Of a stretch of DNA of 64,000 nucleotides, positions 1-8,247 are shown one piece after another (position 1 is the stretch's first letter; every line of letters starts with the position of its first letter). The notes under the pieces are model-generated. The model did no database searches. It was not told the origin of the DNA and was given only the letters and a program-made list of their open reading frames with translations. The stretch is from contig NZ_CADIKK010000004.1 of NCBI RefSeq assembly GCF_902859915.1, forward strand, positions 124,001 through 188,000. The letters run 5' to 3'. The translations under genes were made by a program, and so were the position numbers. The DNA is from Paraburkholderia ultramafica (GTDB lineage Bacteria > Pseudomonadota > Gammaproteobacteria > Burkholderiales > Burkholderiaceae).

Positions 1-1919
1 TCCAGTTTTGCATTCGACAGCGCGTCGCCCGAACTCGTGACCTGCGGGCCGCACGCAATGAAGTCGACGCCCGGGAAGCGGGTCGTGCGGATCACTTCGT
101 CGGCGCGCAGCGTTCCCTGCATCAGGTCGGACAAGCCAGGACCGCGGTCGCCGCCGAGATGGCGATGCAGGAAGCCGCGGCGCAGATCCGAATCGACCAG
201 CAGCACGCGCTTGCCCGACGCACCCACGACCGCGGCGAGATTCAGCGCGACAAACGACTTGCCGATACCGGGCGTCGGGCCGGTGACCAGTACGATGCGA
301 TTGCGCGCCGCGAGCATCGTGAACTCGAGAGCCGTGTGGAAACCGCGCAGGCTTTCGATTGCCGGATCGATCGTCGATTCGCTTGCCAATACGAGGCTCT
401 GTGATTGCGGGCGGCGGCGGTCATGCTCGAGCTTTTCCTCCTGCCTGCTGTACGGAACGCTCGCGTAGACCGGCAGATCCGTACGCAGCTCGATCTCGTA
501 TGGGTCGTCGATCGCGTCGAACAGACGCTGGCGCGCCAATGCGGCGACCACACCTGCGAACAATCCCAGCATCAGCGAGGCGAGAATGATCAGCGCGCGT
601 TTGGGGCGGACCGGCGTGTCGGGCGGCTCGGCCGCATCGAGCACTCTGACGTTGCCGACCTTCCCGGCCTTGATGAGCTTTAGCTGTTCGAGCGTGTTGC
701 GCAACATCGTGTCCAGCTCGGAGCCCACTTGCACGTCACGCTGCAGACGCAATACTTTTTGCTCGAGCGGAGGCAACAATTCCGTGCGGCTTGCGATCTG
801 CCTGGTCTCCTGCTGCGACGCAGCCAACTGCGCGTCGATCGATTGCACCGCCGGATGCTGTTCGGTGAAGCGCGAGAGCAATTCCTTGCGCTTCTGCTCG
901 AGTTCGGCGCGCCGCGTCTGAGCCGCGACCGAGAGTTGCAGCAGGCTGGATGCTTCTTCGCCGAGGTCAATCGTGCCGTGCTTCGCACGGAAGTCGTTGA
1001 AGCGGGTTTCCGAATCGGACAGCTGTTGCCTCATCTCCGGCAACTGCAATTCGAGGAACCGGATCGAGCGTTCCGCCTCTTCCGATTTGCGCTTCACATT
1101 CTGGTTCACGTACTCGCCGGCAATGGCGCCCAGAATCGCGCTGACCTTTTTCGGATCGCTACCTTCGAGCGACACGCCAATGACATCGGACTCCTTGCCT
1201 TTCTCAGCAATCGAGAGTTCGCTGCGCAGCTTCTCCGTCGTCGCCAGCGGTGAGAAGCGGCGCAGCTCGAACGTGGCGCCCGGCTTGGCGTCGATCTTGT
1301 CGACCCGCAGCGCGAGCGGGCCGTAGGGCGTCGTCGCGTTCAGCACTTCGCCGACCGTGCCTTGCAGCTTGAGCTTGCCATACCGGATCTGGTAGTCCTG
1401 CCCGTCGCCCTTCGTCAAGATGAACGGGCGATCGTAGAACTCGTGGGGCACGTCGAATTTCGACACATCGATATGCTCGTTGCCCCAGACATAGCCGCGC
1501 GGGCCGGGCGTCGACCACTCTTCGGCATACCGGCCGACTACCTGTCCGAGAATCGGGAAATAGCGCGGCGTCGCCTGGATGTAGAGGTTCAGCTTGTCCA
1601 CCGCGGGGCTCACCACCATCCGCGAGCCGAGCACCTGGGCTTCGCCGGACGCCGCCGTCTTCACGTCGAACATCGCCGACACGTTGCCCAATACATTCCT
1701 GGTCGTCGTATTCGTGGTCTCCTCGACCTGCACGAGAACATCCGCGCGGTAGACGGGCTGGGAAAAGAACGCGTAGCCGACGCCGAGCGCCAACGCCACT
1801 GCCGTCGTAATGGCAATCAGCTTGCGGCTGTCATAAAGCGCGTCGAGATAATTGGCGAACCGTGCCGGCGGATATTCGTCAACATCTCTGTTATCTAGCG
1901 GTGCACTGCTTCGGTTCAT
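1..1919 (-). CDS. polysaccharide biosynthesis tyrosine autokinase (Wzc/BceF type), 3' end beyond window
   Basis: Inner-membrane co-polymerase and BY-kinase that controls exopolysaccharide chain length and export. The 639 visible codons show an N-terminal membrane segment (about residues 32-50) leading into a Wzz domain, a long coiled periplasmic region, a second membrane segment (about 440-460), and a cytoplasmic kinase with Walker A GPTPGIGKS (about 547) and Walker A' VLLVDSDLRRG. The family is usually about 740 residues, so roughly 100 residues, including the tyrosine-rich tail, lie left of the window. The ATG at 1919 has a GGAG ribosome site 8 bases upstream and overlaps the stop of a 40-codon ORF by ATGA. 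The closest named relative I know is BceF of the cepacian cluster; the polymer made here is unknown. Confidence 0.9.
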   Translation of the reverse strand, partial: MNRSSAPLDNRDVDEYPPARFANYLDALYDSRKLIAITTAVALALGVGYAFFSQPVYRADVLVQVEETTNTTTRNVLGNVSAMFDVKTAASGEAQVLGSRMVVSPAVDKLNLYIQATPRYFPILGQVVGRYAEEWSTPGPRGYVWGNEHIDVSKFDVPHEFYDRPFILTKGDGQDYQIRYGKLKLQGTVGEVLNATTPYGPLALRVDKIDAKPGATFELRRFSPLATTEKLRSELSIAEKGKESDVIGVSLEGSDPKKVSAILGAIAGEYVNQNVKRKSEEAERSIRFLELQLPEMRQQLSDSETRFNDFRAKHGTIDLGEEASSLLQLSVAAQTRRAELEQKRKELLSRFTEQHPAVQSIDAQLAASQQETRQIASRTELLPPLEQKVLRLQRDVQVGSELDTMLRNTLEQLKLIKAGKVGNVRVLDAAEPPDTPVRPKRALIILASLMLGLFAGVVAALARQRLFDAIDDPYEIELRTDLPVYASVPYSRQEEKLEHDRRRPQSQSLVLASESTIDPAIESLRGFHTALEFTMLAARNRIVLVTGPTPGIGKSFVALNLAAVVGASGKRVLLVDSDLRRGFLHRHLGGDRGPGLSDLMQGTLRADEVIRTTRFPGVDFIACGPQVTSSGDALSNAKL

Positions 1920-2038
1920 TGCGCGTTCTCCAATAGTTCGCGAAGCGACTCTCCCGTGCCCATCTCAATCAAGCTGCCCGACTTGATCAGATCGAGATAG
2001 ACTAGTTGCGCTACTTCACGTGCTTTGTGTAACAACAT
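1916..2038 (-). CDS. small ORF (40 aa) overlapping the start of the tyrosine autokinase
   Basis: An ATG-initiated frame of 40 codons ends in a TGA that shares bases with the autokinase ATG (ATGA overlap), the usual sign of translational coupling. The peptide starts MLLHKAREVAQLVYLDLIKS and ends RELLENAQ. It is amphipathic, with no signal peptide or membrane segment. An in-frame TAG directly precedes the ATG, so it cannot be longer. The ribosome site is weak (A-rich only). I do not recognise a family. It could be a coupling leader, a small regulator of the kinase, or the remnant of a longer protein. Confidence 0.45.
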   Translation of the reverse strand: MLLHKAREVAQLVYLDLIKSGSLIEMGTGESLRELLENAQ

Positions 2039-2099
2039 CTATTCTTATTCGCTTCGATTTCCTAACATCGCATCACACGCTTTTGTCATGGGGACCAAA

Positions 2100-2489
2100 A
2101 TGAAAATACGCTTCGCATCTGTTCTGTTGTTGTCGCTGGCGGCTCACGGCGCGTCCGCTCAAACCATCCCGTCCGCTACCGCGCCCCGCTACGTCTCGCC
2201 TTATGTCGACAAGCATTCGCAGCTCGACGCGATGAGCCCGAGTGCCGCGAGTGCCACGACCGTCTATGGCGCCGATTCGGCTCTGACGCCGCAAGCAGCG
2301 GGTCGCTATCTGCCGTCCCCGATCCACACCGGCTCGCCAACCAATCGCGGAAAAGGTGCGCATCGGCGCCTCACGCAGCCGGCCCGCTCTGCCTCGGCAG
2401 CAACGGCGGATCCCTACAGCAACGATCTATGGAATGCAGGGCAGACCTACGCGTCTCCGGAGACGTCCGATCCATACAGCGCGCGTTAG
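2100..2489 (+). CDS. small secreted protein of unknown function
   Basis: The 129-codon frame opens with a clear Sec signal peptide (MKIRFASVLLLSLAAHGASA, cleavage before Q) after a GGGGA ribosome site about 5 bases upstream. ATG 2088 is an alternative start that adds four residues. The mature part is about 109 residues, rich in Ser, Ala, Pro and Tyr, with the related motifs APRYVSPYV, ADPYSND and SDPYSAR and no cysteines. It is divergent from the autokinase and lies inside the exopolysaccharide locus, so a periplasmic or extracellular role there is possible. I do not recognise a family and no function should be assigned. Confidence 0.6.
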   Translation: MKIRFASVLLLSLAAHGASAQTIPSATAPRYVSPYVDKHSQLDAMSPSAASATTVYGADSALTPQAAGRYLPSPIHTGSPTNRGKGAHRRLTQPARSASAATADPYSNDLWNAGQTYASPETSDPYSAR

Positions 2490-2932
2490 CAATAGCAGAA
2501 GCGCGAAGCGGTCGGATTCAGCCCTTTTCATTGAAAGGTGGCCGCTTTCGTGGCCACGCCGATTGCCGGGTATTCCGGCACGGCGGCAATGCTTCCCCGG
2601 TCAGCCGCGTCTTGTCTGCTTCTCTTTCTCGCAAACGCTCACGACCTATGCACACCACAGTTCTTATATATATATTCGCCAGCGCACAGTTGATTATTTT
2701 GTCATCCTAAATCTGGCTGTCTTCAGCTTCGCTTTCCAACGCCCAACTGCGCGCCATTTCCTTTGACACATAGTATTCAGAGTGAGCGCTATTGGAACGT
2801 TCGGCAACCCACACAAAAGCCGATTGGAAAATTCAAATTTCAGCGGACGATTCTGGCTTCCAGCCAATACCTATTCGGATACCATAATTATGCCGCTTCC
2901 AGATTCTGTTTCTCGCGATCAGCGCTTTCGTT
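2490..2932. other. gene-free, partly AT-rich interval in the exopolysaccharide locus
   Basis: No coding frame here looks real. A hairpin pairs GTGGCC (2538-2543) with GGCCAC (2552-2557) around a short loop; it lacks a T-run and is not a convincing terminator. From about 2660 to 2900 the DNA is clearly AT-richer than its surroundings, with an alternating TA run near 2670, which could hold a promoter or be foreign DNA. Confidence 0.4.
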
Positions 2933-4174
2933 TCATCGGGCGTGACGCGGATTATCTGCAAATGGTGCGGCCAGTCCAGGACGTGTGGCAGGCGCCAGGC
3001 TTGCGCGGATATGCATGATTTCAGCGAGGCGCCTCGCGTAATGCTCGGGCAAATATTCGTCGACGTCGTAGCGTCTCTCGGCGTTCGAGAGATGGATAGC
3101 CAGTTCGCCAAGCGCCCGCCTCAGGCTGGTCGGGTCGGCGTGGAATTTGATCTTGTTGCCGACGGAGTCCGCTGTCGTCGCCATGCTGCCGCCATTGTGA
3201 ACGAGTGCGGGCATGCCGAGCATGGCCGCCTCGATGATGACGAGCGGCGCGTTTTCCGCGGCGACCGACGGCACGACGACCGCATCGGCGAAGCGCCGCA
3301 TTGCCGGGAACAGTTGCGCTTGCGGCAGGCTGCCGAAAAAGACCAGCTTGCGGCTCGCGACGAGCGGCGCGTAGCGTTGCTCGATAGCCGTGCGATCCGG
3401 ACCTTCGCCATAGACACCAATGGATTCGATCCGCTCGAAGCCCGTCGCGTGCGCGAGCTCGACGAACTGCGCGAGGCCCTTCTCCGGCGAAATCCGCCCC
3501 ACGAACGCGAGGTTGAAGCGTTCTTTGCCGCGCACGCTGACCAGAGGCTGCGCAGTCGGCACGGCGGACGGATTGTGCAAGATCACCGTATTGTCGATGC
3601 CAGCCCGGCGCAGCGCTTCCTGCATGAAGTCACTGGGGCAGAGTATCCGGTCGAACACGCGCGCCGGTTGATACGCCATACGTATCGCATGCCAGTACGT
3701 CTTCGTCATCAGGTCGTGCACGATGCCTTTCGGCGTCGGCCGAAGCTTGAACACCGCGGCAGTGCGCAACGCGTCGAGCGGCAGAATCAGCGGCCGGCCG
3801 TGGTCGAAGTACTGCAGCGACGGGTTGTAATAGACGAGATGGTAGTCGTGGCAAGTGTGGTACGCGCGGTAGCCGAAATCGCGCTGATGACGCACGATGA
3901 CGCTCAGTATCGAAGGCGACAGAAGGTTATGGTAGTTGTGCACCATCAACCGATGCGGCCGGAACCTGAGTATGGTTTTCTCGAGCTCGCGAGCCGCGAC
4001 CACATTCCACGACCTGGATAACATGGTGGAACGTGCGGAGAACTTACTATCGTCGAAGCGTTCGACGTCGACACCGGATAACGTGCCCAACAGGTCCGCG
4101 GATTGTTGATAGACAATCTCCGCACCGCCCTTTTGCGCAAAATCGTTAATCACCAATACCCTGCAGCGCCGCAT
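2933..4174 (-). CDS. GT4-family glycosyltransferase
   Basis: Predicted cytoplasmic or membrane-associated transferase adding a sugar to the lipid-linked exopolysaccharide repeat unit. The 413-residue protein has the two-domain GT-B layout: an N-terminal part with NDFAQKGGAE (the usual GG loop) and a C-terminal donor domain with FVGRISPEKGL (about 235) and the E-x7-E motif in ENAPLVIIEAAMLG. The start at 4174 was chosen because AAGGGGAG lies 4-6 bases upstream; an ATG 30 bases earlier lacks one. It follows the deacetylase gene by about 150 bases on the same strand. Donor and acceptor sugars cannot be read from the sequence. Confidence 0.85.
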   Translation of the reverse strand: MRRCRVLVINDFAQKGGAEIVYQQSADLLGTLSGVDVERFDDSKFSARSTMLSRSWNVVAARELEKTILRFRPHRLMVHNYHNLLSPSILSVIVRHQRDFGYRAYHTCHDYHLVYYNPSLQYFDHGRPLILPLDALRTAAVFKLRPTPKGIVHDLMTKTYWHAIRMAYQPARVFDRILCPSDFMQEALRRAGIDNTVILHNPSAVPTAQPLVSVRGKERFNLAFVGRISPEKGLAQFVELAHATGFERIESIGVYGEGPDRTAIEQRYAPLVASRKLVFFGSLPQAQLFPAMRRFADAVVVPSVAAENAPLVIIEAAMLGMPALVHNGGSMATTADSVGNKIKFHADPTSLRRALGELAIHLSNAERRYDVDEYLPEHYARRLAEIMHIRASLAPATRPGLAAPFADNPRHAR

Positions 4175-4324
4175 GTTGCTCCCCTTTTGAATGCACGAAC
4201 GCAACCACGCAAAAATACATGGGCCGGTATCGGCTTTTTATTTCTTCCTCGGAAAATACTAACGATTTACTTTCAGTGACTCTGTCTGTCAGCACACGTA
4301 GCCCGATATCGCGCCAGTGCACGG

Positions 4325-5209
4325 TCAAAACTGCGGAAACTTGCCGCTCCAGCTACCGCCGTCTTTCAGGTAACGCAAGAAGAGCGGGACGCCGGATAAT
4401 TGCGCGGCAAACCGGGTGGTCGACGCGGTATCGTCGACAATGATCGTGCGCAGCCGGAACGGGTCGCTGCGCTGATCGTTCCAACCGATATCGCAGGTGC
4501 GGGCGCTCTTGAATCCCGCCGCCCTGACGAGACTGACTTCGCGTTCACCATAATTGCCGTTCGGGTAGGCGAAGTGCTCGCAGGGATGACTCAGCAGCGC
4601 TTCGATCTCGTGCTTACTGTCGCCGATCTCGGTCGCGCATTCGGTATCGCTGCAACGGGTCAGCACGGGATGGAATCGCGTGTGCGCCTGAAAGTCCACG
4701 TGCTCGCGCATCGCTTCCATTTGCTCGACGCTCAGACCGGTGGGCCGGTCGTCGGCGTCCTGGTAGTAGCCATTCGCGGCGAGTTCGGCGAGGCGCTCCG
4801 CGTTCGTCATCCGCTTCAGGCGTTCGTGGCCTGCCCGCAGCGAACCGGGATGCAGCCACCAATGGCTACGCGCGCGGCCGACGATCCGGCTGCAAAGGAA
4901 GATCGTCGGCCGCACGTTGTGCTTGATGAAGATCGGCAGCAACGCCGCGTTGCCCGCATGGCCGTCGTCGAGCGTAATGGCCGCGCGCGGACGTCCGTTG
5001 GCGGGTGCATAGACATCGGTCAGCGGCACCAGCTCGCATATTTTCCGCAGATACGACAGATGCCTGTCGAGCGTCTGCGGGTCCGGGTCGTGATAGAGCA
5101 GCACCGCGACCCGGTCGCGCCATAGCCATGCGCGCGTCGCCCGGGCAATCCCCGTCAGGACGACGAGCGCCGCGAGGAACTCTTTGATGAATGCCTTACC
5201 CCGTTTCAT
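4325..5209 (-). CDS. NodB-type polysaccharide deacetylase
   Basis: Carbohydrate esterase 4 family protein of 294 residues, expected to remove N- or O-acetyl groups from the exopolysaccharide or its precursor. After an N-terminal hydrophobic anchor (about residues 8-28) it shows LLYHDPDP, catalytic motif 1 TLDDG, motif 2 HTRFHP (metal-binding histidines) and the FAYPNGNYG motif. The ATG at 5209 follows an excellent GAGGAGGG site. It sits between the FAD oxidoreductase and the glycosyltransferase on the same strand, probably in one operon. The anchor suggests action at the periplasmic face. Confidence 0.85.
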   Translation of the reverse strand: MKRGKAFIKEFLAALVVLTGIARATRAWLWRDRVAVLLYHDPDPQTLDRHLSYLRKICELVPLTDVYAPANGRPRAAITLDDGHAGNAALLPIFIKHNVRPTIFLCSRIVGRARSHWWLHPGSLRAGHERLKRMTNAERLAELAANGYYQDADDRPTGLSVEQMEAMREHVDFQAHTRFHPVLTRCSDTECATEIGDSKHEIEALLSHPCEHFAYPNGNYGEREVSLVRAAGFKSARTCDIGWNDQRSDPFRLRTIIVDDTASTTRFAAQLSGVPLFLRYLKDGGSWSGKFPQF

Positions 5210-5319
5210 GGCGCCCTCCTCAGTGCGCTTTGGCGGACCTGCTGCCGCCATGATTGCGCCTGATGCTTAGTTGAACTGATACGTCAAAAGCTCGCCGGAT
5301 CGCCTGAAAAAGCGCGGCG

Positions 5320-6573
5320 CTATTCACCCGTTCGCTCGGGCATCGGCGCTTCGCCAGCGGACCACACGCGTTGTGTCGCGCCCACTTTCAACGAACCGGC
5401 GATATGCCGCGCCACGCAGGGCGACGCGTGCCTGGTGCCGTAGACAAAACGCATGACGGGCCCAAAACTATGAGCGGACGCCGGCCCGATCACATACAAG
5501 CCTGGAATCTGGGTTTCGTAGTTGGACGTGAGTTCGGGCAACCCGCCGTTGACCGAAATCTCATCCGCGATGTCCTTCGAAAGAAAGGCGTGCTGTCTCA
5601 TGTCGGTCTTGAAGCCCGTCGCCGCGATCACATGGTCGGCGCTAACCGACACTTCCTGGTTGCCGGTCAACACGCGCAGCACGACCCGGTCGTTGTCGAT
5701 CGAGGCGGAGCGAACCTCGCTGCGAAACGAGATCTTCACCTTGTCGACGACGCGATCGTGCAACCACCACGCGCCGGACGCGCCATACGACTTCTCCATG
5801 ATCCGCTCGCGCCACGCGTTATCGAGCAGGTGGAACAGGCCCGGACATTCGGACAGCAAGAGCGACCGCCAGCCTCGCCCGAGGCCCGCGTCGGGACCCT
5901 TCAGCTTCGACAGGATGCTGCGCGCCGCTTGCGGCCTTTGATACCAGACCACGTCCGCTTCGCGCATGAGTATGTGAGGCCGCGCGCCCAGTTCGTGCAG
6001 CAGCGCCGAGAGCCCCAGCGCCGACTGTCCGCCGCCGACAATCGCGACGTCCTTGTCACGCGCCCAGCCGAGGTTCCCGTATCGCTCCGAATGAGACACA
6101 AAGCGTTCGGGCAGCCCCTGTAGCGCCGGCGGTGTTTGCGCAAAGCCCTTGAGGCCCAAAGCGATCACCACCTTGCGCGCGATCAGCGAGCGGCCGTCGC
6201 TCAGCGCCAATTGAAAGTGCCCGTCTACGCGCCGCAGATTGACGACGTCGACCGGCTGGATCTCGCCGACGAGATTCGCCTGGAACCACAGCGCGTAGTC
6301 CACGAACATTTCCAGCGGCAGCGCCATGCCCATCGGCTCATAAGGAATGCCCTTCTGGCGGCAATAATCTTCCACCGTGAATCCGCTGCGCGGCGCATGG
6401 AGATTCGAAGCGAACGCCTCGGAACGCAGCAGCATGCCGGGCGGCATGTAGTTTCTCCAGGCGAGCATCGGGCGGCCGAGAATCTGGTGGTCCACACCCC
6501 TGGCTCTCAGATGCGCGGCCAGAGAGGACCCATAGGGCCCTGCGCCAATGATTACGGTGTCGGTCAAGGACAT
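5320..6573 (-). CDS. FAD/NAD(P)-dependent oxidoreductase in the exopolysaccharide operon
   Basis: Flavoprotein of 417 residues resembling flavin monooxygenases of the SidA/FMO type. An N-terminal FAD-binding motif VIIGAGPYGSS (about residue 6) and a central NADPH-binding motif VAIVGGGQSALG are visible, followed by ATGFKTD, the usual FMO-family motif near the C-terminus, and GLYVIGPASAHSFGP. The start at 6573 is set by GGAGGAG 7 bases upstream; an upstream in-frame extension of about 29 codons has no such site. Its place between the ATP-grasp ligase and the deacetylase suggests oxidation of a polymer substituent or precursor. The substrate is unknown. Confidence 0.75.
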   Translation of the reverse strand: MSLTDTVIIGAGPYGSSLAAHLRARGVDHQILGRPMLAWRNYMPPGMLLRSEAFASNLHAPRSGFTVEDYCRQKGIPYEPMGMALPLEMFVDYALWFQANLVGEIQPVDVVNLRRVDGHFQLALSDGRSLIARKVVIALGLKGFAQTPPALQGLPERFVSHSERYGNLGWARDKDVAIVGGGQSALGLSALLHELGARPHILMREADVVWYQRPQAARSILSKLKGPDAGLGRGWRSLLLSECPGLFHLLDNAWRERIMEKSYGASGAWWLHDRVVDKVKISFRSEVRSASIDNDRVVLRVLTGNQEVSVSADHVIAATGFKTDMRQHAFLSKDIADEISVNGGLPELTSNYETQIPGLYVIGPASAHSFGPVMRFVYGTRHASPCVARHIAGSLKVGATQRVWSAGEAPMPERTGE

Positions 6574-6671
6574 TGATGATCTCCTCCAGGGGGAAGGCAT
6601 GCACGGCTGCGAAGCGCCCATTGCCAAAGCCAGGGCTGCCACGCGCAACACGTGGCCCATGCCGGTCCACG

Positions 6672-7862
6672 TTAAGCTTTGGCTTGCAGCGATTCGGGCA
6701 GCCTGATCGCTTTCCACCGGCGCTTGATCCGCTGCAGCGGACTGAGCAGACAATAGAATTGCAGTGCCGGGAAAGGATCGCTCCAGCGAAAATAGCCGTC
6801 GACGATCCTCGTGTGCTCGCGCAGCAGCTCGGGCGGCAGCCGGTCGGTGAACGTGGCGCGCCACGCGACCGGCACCCGGCACAGGCGCTCGGGTATCGGC
6901 GGCAAGCCGAGTTCATGCCGGTAAGCGGCCAGTGGAATGTTGACCCCGCACAGCGTGGCGATCTCTTCCTGCCAGTCCGTGCGGCCGACCGTCGGCTCAA
7001 CCATCGCGAACTCCTTGTAGTTGTCGTCCCACTTGTATTCGATGCTGCCCATCCCGTCGAAGCCGGCCTGCTCGACGAACGCCAGGGTCAATGGCTCGAG
7101 CACTTCGCGAGCTTCCGGCGCGGCCATGCAGATCGCGGTATTGCCGACACCGGGCGGCGAACTGAGCACCTTGCGCCCGGTGAAGATGCTGATCACGTTG
7201 CCGTCGTTGCCACGATAGAACAGCGTGAAATGGATGTTGCTGTCAGGCCCTTCGATCCATTCCTGCGCGACGATGCCGCCTGGCGAGTCCAGCATCGCGA
7301 TCGCGCGTTCACGCGCTTCGGCCAGCGTGTCGACGCGCACCGCACGTTCCTTCTCGCCCCGCAATACATTGCGTTTGTCGTCCGGCTTCAGCACGCACGG
7401 ATAGCGCAATTCCGACAGAGACTGAATATCGGAGAGCTTCTCGAGCACCACGGAGCGCGGCACCGGAAAGTGATGCTTCTGAGCAAACTCGTGGAATCTC
7501 GCCTTGCTGGACAGCATCTTGACGGTGTCGTCCTCCGGCATGCGGAAACGAAACCAGTTTGACAGCGCTTCACGATTTTCCGACACCGAATGCACCGCGT
7601 CCTCGTCGGTCAGAATTAGAACCGGCGGCTGACTGAACCTCTTGCCGAGTTCGATCATGTCGTCGGCAAAGGCTTTGCCGATAAAGCTTTTGACCAGGTG
7701 CCCGCGCACATGGCGGCACCACATTCCCGCTCGAATCGTTTTCGTGTCGACCGCAACGACCGGAATACGCGCGCAGGCGAGCGATCTCGCCACGCCAAGT
7801 CCGTTGAGCTCCGCACCGATAACCACCCCTACCGTTTTATTAGAATCGTATGCACTGGTCAT
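6672..7862 (-). CDS. ATP-grasp carboxylate-amine ligase family protein
   Basis: Predicted ATP-dependent ligase of 396 residues joining a carboxylate to an amine through an acyl-phosphate. N-terminal GVVIGAELNGLG starts a pre-ATP-grasp fold; YPCVLKPDDKRNVL holds the ATP-binding lysine; later FAMVEPTVGRTDWQEE carries the metal-binding acidic residues. The start at 7862 has GAGGG about 10 bases upstream; frames extending further lack conservation. It is the first gene of the minus-strand exopolysaccharide group, about 100 bases before the FAD oxidoreductase. Ligases of this kind are often found in polysaccharide loci, where they may attach an amino acid to a uronic acid or amino sugar, but that role is inferred. 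Confidence 0.75.
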   Translation of the reverse strand: MTSAYDSNKTVGVVIGAELNGLGVARSLACARIPVVAVDTKTIRAGMWCRHVRGHLVKSFIGKAFADDMIELGKRFSQPPVLILTDEDAVHSVSENREALSNWFRFRMPEDDTVKMLSSKARFHEFAQKHHFPVPRSVVLEKLSDIQSLSELRYPCVLKPDDKRNVLRGEKERAVRVDTLAEARERAIAMLDSPGGIVAQEWIEGPDSNIHFTLFYRGNDGNVISIFTGRKVLSSPPGVGNTAICMAAPEAREVLEPLTLAFVEQAGFDGMGSIEYKWDDNYKEFAMVEPTVGRTDWQEEIATLCGVNIPLAAYRHELGLPPIPERLCRVPVAWRATFTDRLPPELLREHTRIVDGYFRWSDPFPALQFYCLLSPLQRIKRRWKAIRLPESLQAKA

Positions 7863-8247
7863 AGTAGTGATTCCCTCAGTCTTCGTACGTGCGCGAGCCT
7901 TCGAGACCATCGCCGGACATCGCGCGATCGACAATCGAATCAGATGGGAAATCGATTTTTCGCCTAGCCAGGGGCGCGTTGGCATTCAAGCTTTGACGTG
8001 GGACGGAATTCCTGCACGCGTGCGCAGGCCGGCACGTCATGACGCGCGCCTTGTTTCGAACGATGATTATTTCCCCGTAGTGTGTCGCGAGTCTTGCGTG
8101 GCTCGCGTCGTGCCCCACTCTAAGGGTCGGCGGGATTGGAATACGTTCGGCGGCGCACAATGGCCGATAAAAACGGAAAGACTCGCGGCGGGGTGCGCAA
8201 AAGTGCGCCGTGAACCACACCTCACGCCCCGCCGGGCTCCGAACCCC
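7863..8247. other. intergenic region upstream of the exopolysaccharide operon
   Basis: No convincing gene. It separates the class V aminotransferase, whose 3' end is at 8248, from the ATP-grasp gene on the same strand, so it probably carries the operon promoter read leftward. A small inverted repeat GCGCA-AAAG-TGCGC lies near 8196-8210. No clear sigma-70 pair was found. Confidence 0.35.
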
